From JBEBSD01 sp040394475 (GTDB taxonomy: Bacteria; Bacteroidota; Bacteroidia; Cytophagales; Spirosomataceae), in assembly GCA_040394475.1 (NCBI GenBank), contig JBEBSD010000089.1:1-22848 (forward strand): DNA of 22,848 nt. The letters are read 5' to 3'. The position numbers and the translations under genes are program-made. Under the pieces are notes generated by a model. The model saw only the letters and a list, made by a program, of their open reading frames with translations, was not told the DNA's origin and searched no databases. Shown in pieces: positions 7,509 through 14,230 of the stretch (position 1 is its first letter; each line of letters starts with the position of its first letter).

Positions 7509-8564
7509 ATGCAATTACGTACGTTTCTTTCCCTGCTCTTACTGAGTGCCGTTTCCGGTCCTCTGGTTGCGCAGGCCCCCGACAAGGCAATTGTTGATGA
7601 ATTTGTTTATACGGAAGCCCCGTTTCCCAGCTGCCATGCCTCCACGATCGCCGATACTCCGGGAGGCCTGGTAACCGCGTGGTTCGGCGGCACTCATGAA
7701 AGACATCCGGATGTCGAAATATGGGTCAGCCGTCGGGAAAACGACAAATGGACGTCCCCCGTATCGGTAGCCAACGGCGTTCAGCACAGCGGAAAGCGCT
7801 ATCCCTGCTGGAATCCGGTATTGTTCCAGGCTCCCGGAGGCCCGTTATTACTGTTTTACAAAGTGGGGCCGGACGTACCCAGGTGGTGGGGGATGCTGAT
7901 GGTTTCCCATGATCACGGAAAAACCTGGTCGGAACCGCAGCGGTTGCCCGAAGACATCTACGGCCCCATCAAAAACAAGCCTTTTTTACTGGCGGATGGC
8001 ACCTTGGTTTGCCCGTCAAGTACAGAAGATGATGGCTGGCGGGTCCATTTTGAGCTCACAAAAGACTGGGGGAAAACATGGGAAATTGTCCGGCTGGGTC
8101 ACCGGTTCAATGCCATTCAGGGGAGTATCCTGGAGCATGCGAACGGCGCACTGCAGGCATTACACCGCACCAAAGAAAGCAGGATTGCGGAAAGCTGGTC
8201 GGTCGACCAGGGAAAATCCTGGACGCCGCTTGAATTGACCGATCTGCCCAATAATAACTCCGGAACCGATGCCGTAACGCTTAAAAACGGCCTGCAGGTA
8301 CTGGTTTATAACCATACCAGCGAACGGAAACGCTCTCCCCTGAATGTCGCCGTATCGAAAGACGGCAAAACCTGGAAAGCTGCCCGGGTGCTGGAAAGCG
8401 AACCGGGCGAATACTCTTACCCGGCCGTGGTACAGGGCCGTGACGGCAATGTTCATATTACCTACACCTGGAAACGGCAGCGTATCAAACATGTGGTTTT
8501 AACTCCGGACCAACTGAATTTCGATGCGTTAAAAACGATTGAAAACGGGTCGTGGCCGCAGTAG
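7509..8564 (+). CDS. Secreted BNR/Asp-box sialidase-like beta-propeller protein
   Basis: A 351-residue exported protein with a signal peptide probably cut after 'GPLVAQ'. It is a six-bladed propeller of the BNR_2 type, with Asp-box motifs at about 133-140 (SHDHGKTW), 184-191 (TKDWGKTW), 231-238 (SVDQGKSW) and 283-289 (SKDGKTW). Family blocks include 'FPSCHASTI', 'RYPCWNPVLFQ', 'LLLFYKVGP', 'GPIKNKP', 'SSTEDDGWRVHFE', 'NNNSGTDAV', 'GEYSYPAVVQ' and 'YTWKRQRIKHV'. Such proteins are often named exo-alpha-sialidase, but the FRIP/YRIP arginine motif of true sialidases is missing, so another glycosidase or lyase activity is likely. It is followed 61 bp later by a TIM-barrel glycosidase-like gene, probably in the same operon. 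Confidence 0.85.
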   Translation: MQLRTFLSLLLLSAVSGPLVAQAPDKAIVDEFVYTEAPFPSCHASTIADTPGGLVTAWFGGTHERHPDVEIWVSRRENDKWTSPVSVANGVQHSGKRYPCWNPVLFQAPGGPLLLFYKVGPDVPRWWGMLMVSHDHGKTWSEPQRLPEDIYGPIKNKPFLLADGTLVCPSSTEDDGWRVHFELTKDWGKTWEIVRLGHRFNAIQGSILEHANGALQALHRTKESRIAESWSVDQGKSWTPLELTDLPNNNSGTDAVTLKNGLQVLVYNHTSERKRSPLNVAVSKDGKTWKAARVLESEPGEYSYPAVVQGRDGNVHITYTWKRQRIKHVVLTPDQLNFDALKTIENGSWPQ

Positions 8565-8625
8565 GCCGCCCGCAGGGTAAACGTTTCTATCGGACAGTTC
8601 CCTAATCACCTTTTAACCGATCACT

Positions 8626-9879
8626 ATGTTGCTCCGCAATTGTTGTACCTGGCTGTTCTTTTTAGGAAACCTTTCCGTTGCTTTTTCGCAGCAGCCGGCT
8701 AAAGAGCAGTTTTATATCAGTATCTATTCCCCTCCTCCTGCCGATTTCCTCAATGAGGAGCAATATGCGGTCATGAAGGAGGCGCATATCGATTTTATCT
8801 TCAACATTGGCCCCGGCGTCAGCACGGATAAAGAGGGCAATCTGAAAACACTGGATATGGCCCGGAAACACGGACTGTATGTGTATGTATTCGATGCACG
8901 CATTTCGCAATCCGAAAGCAAGATCCGGGAAATGGTGGCCGACTACCGGGGCCATCCGGCCCTGGCAGGTTATTACCTCACCGACGAACCCGATTCGGCC
9001 CGGCTTCAGTCCGTGATAGACCTGCACCGGTTGGTAACCGGACTGGCCCCTGAAAAGGATTCTTATGTCAATCACCTCCCCGATTGGGCGGTCAACGACT
9101 ACGAACACGGCTTTATGGAACGCTGGATTCAAGGGGTCGGACCGCAAAACCTGAATTACCTGGCGTATGATAATTACCCGTTCAAACGCAAACAGCGCTA
9201 TGAAAAAACGTACTATAACAACCTGGATATCATTCGCCGGCTCGGCCTGAAGTACGGGATCAAGACTTCCTCCTGCCTGCAATCTTTCGGGATGGCTTTT
9301 AATGACGTGGAAGAACTCCGTCGTCCGAACCCCGATGAAATGCGCCTGAATGTCTACTCCAATCTTGCTTACGGGATCAAAAACGCTGTATGGTACCCCT
9401 ATTGGAGCAAGTACCGCCACACGGAAATCATCACTATGGACCCGTGCATTATTCACGACGATGGCCGCAAAACTGATTTATATGCGGCTTTCAAGGCCCT
9501 GAACGGCGAAATGAAACAATTGGGAAAAACACTTATCCAACTGGATGCCATGGAAGTGTATCACACCGGTGATAGTCTCTGGATCGGCACCCGACATCCG
9601 CCGGACGAGTTTATTGCAAGTGTTGCCCAGACCGGAAGCGACCTGATTTTAAGCCGGTTCACCGACCGAAACACCGGAAAAAGCTACCTGATGGTGGTGA
9701 ATAAGTCGTATCAGCATGCCAGTCCTTTTACCCTGCAGCTGGCCGCCTCTGTCCGCAGCCTCCGGGAGGTTTCTAAAACAGACGGTCGCCTGGTCCGGAC
9801 CGCATACCAGCGGAACAACCACCGGCTCTCCGGCGATCTGTTGCCGGGGGAAGGAAGATTGTATGCCCTGAACCCCTAG
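8626..9879 (+). CDS. Secreted TIM-barrel glycoside-hydrolase-like protein
   Basis: A 417-residue exported protein with a signal peptide ending near 'LSVAFSQ'. Residues about 28-300 read as a (beta/alpha)8 barrel. The segment 'GHPALAGYYLTDEPD' puts E121 at the end of a strand in the setting of the clan GH-A acid/base. Later barrel segments are 'LNYLAYDNYPF' (about 177-186) and 'LAYGIKNAVWYPYW' (about 247-260). The C-terminal part (about 305-417) looks like a beta-sandwich ('GKSYLMVVNKSYQHASPFTLQL'). A second catalytic acid is not obvious, and I cannot assign a numbered family. It is probably co-expressed with the propeller gene 61 bp upstream. Its stop codon shares a CTAG with xseB on the other strand. 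Confidence 0.75.
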   Translation: MLLRNCCTWLFFLGNLSVAFSQQPAKEQFYISIYSPPPADFLNEEQYAVMKEAHIDFIFNIGPGVSTDKEGNLKTLDMARKHGLYVYVFDARISQSESKIREMVADYRGHPALAGYYLTDEPDSARLQSVIDLHRLVTGLAPEKDSYVNHLPDWAVNDYEHGFMERWIQGVGPQNLNYLAYDNYPFKRKQRYEKTYYNNLDIIRRLGLKYGIKTSSCLQSFGMAFNDVEELRRPNPDEMRLNVYSNLAYGIKNAVWYPYWSKYRHTEIITMDPCIIHDDGRKTDLYAAFKALNGEMKQLGKTLIQLDAMEVYHTGDSLWIGTRHPPDEFIASVAQTGSDLILSRFTDRNTGKSYLMVVNKSYQHASPFTLQLAASVRSLREVSKTDGRLVRTAYQRNNHRLSGDLLPGEGRLYALNP

Positions 9880-10094
9880 CCGGATACCTCGCCCCCTGCG
9901 GCATCGAGTTCTTTCAAAATGCTGTTAACATCCTCCTCAGTTGTGGTGAGTTTCGATTTGCATATCGTGATCAGCTGAGCGGCCCTTTTTACTTTTTCGG
10001 ACAACTCATCCACCGTTATCGCTCCCTGTTCGATTTCGGTTACGATCGTTTGCAGTTCCTCAAACGCCCGTGTATAATTGATTGGTTCATTCAT
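9876..10094 (-). CDS. xseB: Exodeoxyribonuclease VII small subunit
   Basis: A 72-residue helical protein: 'YTRAFEELQTIVTEIEQGAITVDELSEKVKRAAQLITICKSKLTTTEEDVNSIL' matches the XseB family, including the E-L-x-x-I-V and the L-x-x-K-x-x-x-A-x-x-L-I heptads. Several copies wrap around each XseA to form the single-strand exonuclease VII. It overlaps xseA by 8 bp, so the two are translationally coupled. Its TAG stop (9876-9878) overlaps the TAG stop of the convergent plus-strand gene within CTAG at 9876-9879. Confidence 0.93.
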   Translation of the reverse strand: MNEPINYTRAFEELQTIVTEIEQGAITVDELSEKVKRAAQLITICKSKLTTTEEDVNSILKELDAAGGEVSG

Positions 10095-11559
10095 GGTCTG
10101 TATCCTGATTAATTGCCGTTACCACACTTTCGATACGGCCTTTGAAGAGTATGGTTGTCAGTTCATCTCCTTCCCGGACAGGAGCGGCTTCTTTCACCGC
10201 CTTTCCATTCAGACGCGTGATGCTGTAGCCCCTTCGCAAGACATTTGCCGGACTCATATTGGTCACATTTTTAGCCATATTGTTCAGTTCGCTGTGCGCC
10301 TGCTTTACCAGCAGCGCCGTGTGCTGTTGTAACCGGCCCTGACAATCAGACAGGGTTCCTTTGTGCCGTTTCAGCTGGAAACCGGTATCCTTCAGAAGGA
10401 CGCCCGTATGGGTTTTCAATTCCTGCCTGCTGAGGGCTGTCCGCACTGTTGCCGCTCTCAGGAGATCCTGCCTGGCGGACCTCAGCGATTCTTTTTCCTG
10501 TTTAAAGGTAAACTGCGCATGCTGCCGCACAGACTGCCATAGGCCTTTTATTTCATTCCGGTTCGTCAGGATTACATTCTCCGTCACCGAACGGAACAAT
10601 TTCACTTCGGACTGAAATTTAGCTTTTTCTTCGGAAAGAATTCGTTTTGCACGATCTGCTATTTTTCGTTCGGCTTCCCTGAGGGGCACTGCGAAATCAT
10701 GAAACAGCTGGATCAGGTACTCAGCGAGTTTGGTAGGGGTAATCGCGTTTGAAAACGAAACCATCTCGGCAACCGTTTCGTTCGTTGCGTGTCCTATGCC
10801 TGTGATCACCGGAATGGGAAAGGTACAAATAGTCTTCGCCAGGGTGTAATTGTTGTAGCAGGACAAACCCACATCGCCTCCCCCGCCCCTGATAATGGCT
10901 ACCACATCAAAATGATTGGTGACTTTCTTAATGCGTTCGAGTTGTGCCGCAATATCGGCTGCTGCCCGGTCTCCCTGCAGCAGGGCAGGAAACAATACAT
11001 GAAAAAACCGGTATCCCCAGGGATTCTGACTGATGACCTCCAGGAAATCGGCGTATCCCTTACTGGTTTCAACAGAAATGATCGCGATGCGCTGCGGAAG
11101 CAGCGGCAGGCGTAGTAATTTGTTTTGCTGGTAAATATTCTCATTTTTCAGGCGCTTAAGGGTATCCTGCTTTTCTTTCTCCAGATCGCCCAGCGTATAA
11201 CCCGGATCAATATCGACGATCCAGAGCGCCAGTCCGTGTACCGCATCAAACGTTATTTTTGCCTGGAACAGAATTTTGATCCCGTCCTTCAGCGGCTCTT
11301 GTAGGACAGTCAGAAATTTGTGGTCGATTCTCCGGTAATCTTCCCGCCAGAGATTCGCCCGAAGCTGTGCGATTATTTTTCCTTCCTTTTTCTCAACCAG
11401 GTCCGGGTAACAATGTCCGGAATGTTTGTAATAATTCAGCTTGTTCATCTCGGCTTTTACCCAAAACGAACTGGAGTAACGGTCGCTGAGTGTTTTTTGA
11501 ATACTCCTTGCCACCTCTTCCAATGTAAATACGCTCCTGTCGTCGACCTGTTCCGGCAT
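10087..11559 (-). CDS. xseA: Exodeoxyribonuclease VII large subunit
   Basis: A 490-residue XseA, the catalytic subunit that degrades single-stranded DNA from both ends into oligonucleotides. The N-terminal OB-fold covers about 1-110 ('VFTLEEVARSIQKTLSDRYSSSFWVKAEM'). The catalytic domain follows with 'RIAIISVETSKGYADFLEVI', 'VVAIIRGGGGDVGLSCYNNY' and 'PVITGIGHATNETVAEMVSF', then 'ITPTKLAEYLI'. A long coiled-coil extends over about 290-440, and the domain closes with 'SPANVLRRGYSITRLNGKAV'. It is slightly longer than E. coli XseA (456). The 8-bp overlap with xseB marks a two-gene operon. Its upstream spacer contains an array of 14-bp repeats. Confidence 0.96.
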   Translation of the reverse strand: MPEQVDDRSVFTLEEVARSIQKTLSDRYSSSFWVKAEMNKLNYYKHSGHCYPDLVEKKEGKIIAQLRANLWREDYRRIDHKFLTVLQEPLKDGIKILFQAKITFDAVHGLALWIVDIDPGYTLGDLEKEKQDTLKRLKNENIYQQNKLLRLPLLPQRIAIISVETSKGYADFLEVISQNPWGYRFFHVLFPALLQGDRAAADIAAQLERIKKVTNHFDVVAIIRGGGGDVGLSCYNNYTLAKTICTFPIPVITGIGHATNETVAEMVSFSNAITPTKLAEYLIQLFHDFAVPLREAERKIADRAKRILSEEKAKFQSEVKLFRSVTENVILTNRNEIKGLWQSVRQHAQFTFKQEKESLRSARQDLLRAATVRTALSRQELKTHTGVLLKDTGFQLKRHKGTLSDCQGRLQQHTALLVKQAHSELNNMAKNVTNMSPANVLRRGYSITRLNGKAVKEAAPVREGDELTTILFKGRIESVVTAINQDTDHE

Positions 11560-11739
11560 GATCCTGGCTGCATGTTAATGTGTTTGTCGGTTTTCCAAGT
11601 AGTGTGCAGCAACGGTCGCCCCCTGAGAGGCCACTGGTTAAAAGTACTAAAGTATACCAAAATACCCAAGTCGCGGGAAGGCCTTACTGCAACTGCAACC
11701 GATTTGCTGCTGTTAGTGGTGTTTTTTGTTAGGCTATCG

Positions 11740-11851
11740 GCTATCGGAGATCAGCTATCGGAGATCAGCTATCGGAGGTCGGCTGTCGGAAATTGGCTAT
11801 CGGAGATCAGCTGTCGGAGGTCGGCTGTCGGAAATCAGCTGTCGGAAATTG
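11740..11851 (+). repeat. 14-bp tandem repeat array, eight units
   Basis: Eight exact-length 14-bp units begin at 11740, 11754, 11768, 11782, 11796, 11810, 11824 and 11838, with consensus GCTRTCGGARRTCR. A half unit GCTATCG precedes them. Read on the minus strand, each unit is two heptads of the same family as the array at 5310-5414 (TCCGATA or TCCGACA with GCTGATC, GCCGACC or GCCAATT). Nearly all differences between units are transitions. It lies between the stop of the PorP-like gene and the start of xseA. Confidence 0.9.
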
Positions 11852-11855
11852 GCAT

Positions 11856-11873
11856 GCAGGTCGGGAGACCTGC
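11856..11873 (+). repeat. Perfect 7-bp hairpin with GGGA tetraloop
   Basis: GCAGGTC and GACCTGC pair perfectly around GGGA. In RNA this loop fits the stable GNRA class. It directly follows the 14-bp repeat array. The core GGTC-loop-GACC recalls the longer hairpin at 21216-21239, whose minus-strand loop is also GGGA, but the similarity is too short to prove relatedness. Confidence 0.6.
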
Positions 11874-11929
11874 TTTCACCCTCCCGTCGTCCGGAGACGA
11901 GGGAGAGCGGAGGTTGCCGGCATCGGCGG

Positions 11930-12799
11930 TCACCTCCGATACCGGAGCACCAAATCCAGGTTATGATCCGACACCAGCGAAGACCTGTCATACGCGGCGC
12001 CGATGCTCCATCTTTTCGCCACATCTACATCGATCGCAATGACGCTTTTCAACTCATTTACACGCAGTGCATAGGATACCCTGGCAGTATTAAAAAACGA
12101 CAGGCTCATACCGGCATCTATCATCGTATTCCGCTCACGGGCAAGCAGTAAAAAGGGGGTAATGGCAAATTGTTGACCTATAGGTTGCTGGTAGCTGAGG
12201 TGTACATTGATCTCCCGATGGTTTTTAAGCAAGGTAGCGCCTTCCAGTTTTGTCGTATTGCTCAAACTATTTTTTACCCCTATTCCTGCGTTAAAGCGTT
12301 TGGATTGATACGCTATCCCCAGGTCCAGGTCGGGGCTAAACCGAATGGTCCGGCCGCTCCGGGTATGCGGCAGTTTTAATTTCTCCCAGTTGATAGCGTC
12401 CCCGTTGACCACAATCCGGCCGCTGTAGCTGATGAAGGAGGTATTTCCTGTCTTCAGCCGTCGTGCGTAACCGAGGTACAGCGTGTTCCGGCTAAAGAAA
12501 GAATACCGGTCGTTGACGTAGGAAAGCGTATAAAACGAAGGACTGCTGCCGATCCTGCCGGCATGACTAAGCCATATATTCCCGGGTTTCTTCCAGATAT
12601 CCCCTTCATTTTCCACCCATTTATACTTTCCGTAAAGGCTTGTCTGCATTGATTCCTCAGGGCCTACCGCTATTGCAGCCGGATTATAATACTGCATATC
12701 CTGTAAATAGCTATTGAGGCGGATTGAATTCTGGGCATTGACCACAATCACCGACAGGCAGACCCCTACACTCAGGAAAAATCTTTTCATACGCACCAT
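11930..12799 (-). CDS. PorP/SprF-like outer-membrane protein
   Basis: A 289-residue protein with a signal peptide ('FFLSVGVCLSVIVVNAQ'), followed by the hallmark of PorP/SprF proteins, 'SYLQDMQYYNPAAIAVG' (about residues 30-46). The rest alternates polar and apolar residues as in a beta-barrel and ends 'NLDLVLRYRR'. Family members anchor or assist surface proteins exported by the type IX secretion system, usually next to a large adhesin-like gene. No such partner is present here, so it is an orphan copy. An alternative ATG at 12790 gives MKRFFL and an equally good signal peptide. Repeat arrays in opposite orientation lie on both sides. Confidence 0.85.
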   Translation of the reverse strand: MVRMKRFFLSVGVCLSVIVVNAQNSIRLNSYLQDMQYYNPAAIAVGPEESMQTSLYGKYKWVENEGDIWKKPGNIWLSHAGRIGSSPSFYTLSYVNDRYSFFSRNTLYLGYARRLKTGNTSFISYSGRIVVNGDAINWEKLKLPHTRSGRTIRFSPDLDLGIAYQSKRFNAGIGVKNSLSNTTKLEGATLLKNHREINVHLSYQQPIGQQFAITPFLLLARERNTMIDAGMSLSFFNTARVSYALRVNELKSVIAIDVDVAKRWSIGAAYDRSSLVSDHNLDLVLRYRR

Positions 12800-12854
12800 T
12801 TCAACTAATTAATTTTCAACACATCATTTATCCTCTTGATACACCTCCAACAGC

Positions 12855-12938
12855 CGATCTCCAGCAGCCGATAGCCGATAGCTGATTTCCGATAGCCGAT
12901 TTCCGATAGCCGATAGCTGACAGCCGATCCCCGACAAC
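12855..12938 (+). repeat. 14-bp tandem repeat array, six units
   Basis: Six 14-bp units begin at 12855, 12869, 12883, 12897, 12911 and 12925. Each is two heptads drawn from CGATAGC, CGATTTC, TGATTTC, CGATCTC, TGACAGC and CGATCCC. Read from 12854 the same bases give GCCGATA, GCTGATT and TCCGATA, matching the array at 5310-5414. The orientation is opposite to the array at 11740-11851, so the two form an inverted pair around the PorP-like gene. It fills most of the 146-bp gap between that gene and the lipase stop. Confidence 0.88.
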
Positions 12939-12945
12939 TACCCTT

Positions 12946-14130
12946 TCAGTCAAGCTGGCTAAATTCCAGCAACGTATTCGCAATAAAATTCCCCAACTCA
13001 CTCAAATGCCCGCCGCCCGGGTAAATGTATTTTTTCACATCGCCGCCCGCAGCCGTCAACCCGTTGTACGCATCATCGGTATTGTAGGAAGGTACCAGCT
13101 CATCCGCGTCGCCATGATGCAGGAACACCTTGCCTGTCGGCTTCCAGCCCTGGTGAAAAGAATTAGCTGCCAGCACCTCTTTCAAGGCAACGTCAGAACC
13201 ATCGGCCCAACGTTGTAAGAAATAGCCATTGAATACTTCCTCCGGTTTTTGCGAGGGTACCAGTATGGATGAAAACTGGTCGTATACGGGGTAGGAATAA
13301 AGCTGATCAGTAGGTCGGCGCAACCCGGAAAATTTATTCAGTGAATACAATCCCCAGGAAAATATGGGCAATGCGTCAAGCTTTTCGTGTTTTCTTCCCA
13401 GAAAACTTTCGGCAAAACGGGCAAAATTGTAGGGTCCTGCCAATCCGGAAGTAGCCACCACTGTAAAGTCAGCCGTATAACTTTCCTGAATATACCGGTG
13501 GGCTGAAAGGCTCGCTCCGGCTCCCTGCGACCAGCCGGCCAGGAACAACCGGTTGTCATAGGACATCCCTTTTTCCTGCAAGGCTTTTTTGACCGCCAGT
13601 AATCCATCAATATTGGATACAAACATCTCGGGGTAACAGAGGTACGGATGGTCCTTGCCCAGTGTCAGTCCGAAACCGATATAATCCGGGATAAATACGG
13701 TAAAACCCGCCGTGGCCCATCCCAAGCCCATATTACGGACATCCCGGAAGTCGGATACGCTGCCATCATAGCCGGAAGGCGTAATCTTCGCCACATTCAG
13801 CCTGACGGAAGGGAGTTCAGTCCCGTGGCAATACATCAGCAGTTTAATGCTGCCGGCGTTTTGAGGAATGATCAATAATCCACGACTATCCACCGGCTTG
13901 CCCATGTACTGCGTACGGTAGGTAATCACCTCATACGTGACTCCAAATTGTGCAAATCCGCTTGCATCCAGCTCAGACACCCTTTCGACGATTTCCCCGA
14001 CGGTCAACGAGCCTTTTTCCTCCCTTCCGACCAGGTCACCACGGCTATAGTCTCCCGGAGCGATGCTGCCTTCCTTTTCACAGGAAAGCATTGACCAACA
14101 GGTCAGCAACAGTATCAATCGCGTTATCAT
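12946..14130 (-). CDS. Secretory-lipase-like alpha/beta hydrolase lipoprotein
   Basis: A 394-residue exported lipase/esterase-like enzyme. I chose the ATG at 14130, which gives MITRLILLLTCWSMLSCEK, a lipoprotein signal with acylated Cys17. A longer version from a TTG at 14157 is less likely. Sequence signs of the fold are the oxyanion region 'MYCHGTE', 'FTVFIPDYIGFGLT', the nucleophile elbow GWSQG (Ser201), the acid in 'HHGDADELVP' (Asp341 or Asp343) and the catalytic His375 in 'PGGGHLSE'. It resembles the secretory lipase (LIP) family; natural substrates are unknown. It is downstream of the double-META lipoprotein gene on the same strand (100-bp gap). Confidence 0.85.
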   Translation of the reverse strand: MITRLILLLTCWSMLSCEKEGSIAPGDYSRGDLVGREEKGSLTVGEIVERVSELDASGFAQFGVTYEVITYRTQYMGKPVDSRGLLIIPQNAGSIKLLMYCHGTELPSVRLNVAKITPSGYDGSVSDFRDVRNMGLGWATAGFTVFIPDYIGFGLTLGKDHPYLCYPEMFVSNIDGLLAVKKALQEKGMSYDNRLFLAGWSQGAGASLSAHRYIQESYTADFTVVATSGLAGPYNFARFAESFLGRKHEKLDALPIFSWGLYSLNKFSGLRRPTDQLYSYPVYDQFSSILVPSQKPEEVFNGYFLQRWADGSDVALKEVLAANSFHQGWKPTGKVFLHHGDADELVPSYNTDDAYNGLTAAGGDVKKYIYPGGGHLSELGNFIANTLLEFSQLD

Positions 14131-14230
14131 TTTGACAGAATGGTTAGGTGAAGGCAATCAGGCAGGTTTTTCAACTACAGGCCCTTCGACCGGCAGCAGC
14201 GCATACCCGCCAAAGGCAGGACGGGCATAG
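14131..14230. other. Short spacer with a GC-rich imperfect hairpin
   Basis: Around 14209-14222 the plus strand reads CCGCCAAAGGCAGG, which folds into a five-pair stem with an AAA loop and one bulged A, followed by ACGGGC. It lies just after the stop of the double-META gene and could be a weak terminator or a repetitive extragenic palindrome. Only one copy is seen in this window. Confidence 0.3.

Larger units (their letters stand above)
11560..11929. other. Repeat-bearing spacer between the PorP-like gene and xseA
   Basis: This 370-bp gap separates two minus-strand genes. The xseA-proximal half (about 11560-11730) shows nothing I can name. The rest holds eight 14-bp repeats (11740-11851), a GGGA-loop hairpin (11856-11873), a bulged hairpin (11881-11905) and a stem with arms GGAGGT and ACCTCC (11909-11938) that runs into the stop codon of the PorP-like gene. 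The last two may contribute to ending the PorP-like transcript, though no T-run follows. Plus-strand reading frames across this gap are products of the repeats. Confidence 0.65.

Noticed and set aside
8662..9456. 264-codon open frame on the minus strand inside the barrel gene
   Set aside because: It is a complete antisense shadow of a gene with a clear signal peptide and fold; the product shows no domain or sensible composition.
11320..12151. Plus-strand frames across the 14-bp array
   Set aside because: They run antisense through xseA and the PorP-like gene and owe their length to stop-free repeats.
11740..12938. Possible CRISPR arrays
   Set aside because: Units are contiguous 14-bp repeats with no unique spacers, and no cas gene is in the window.
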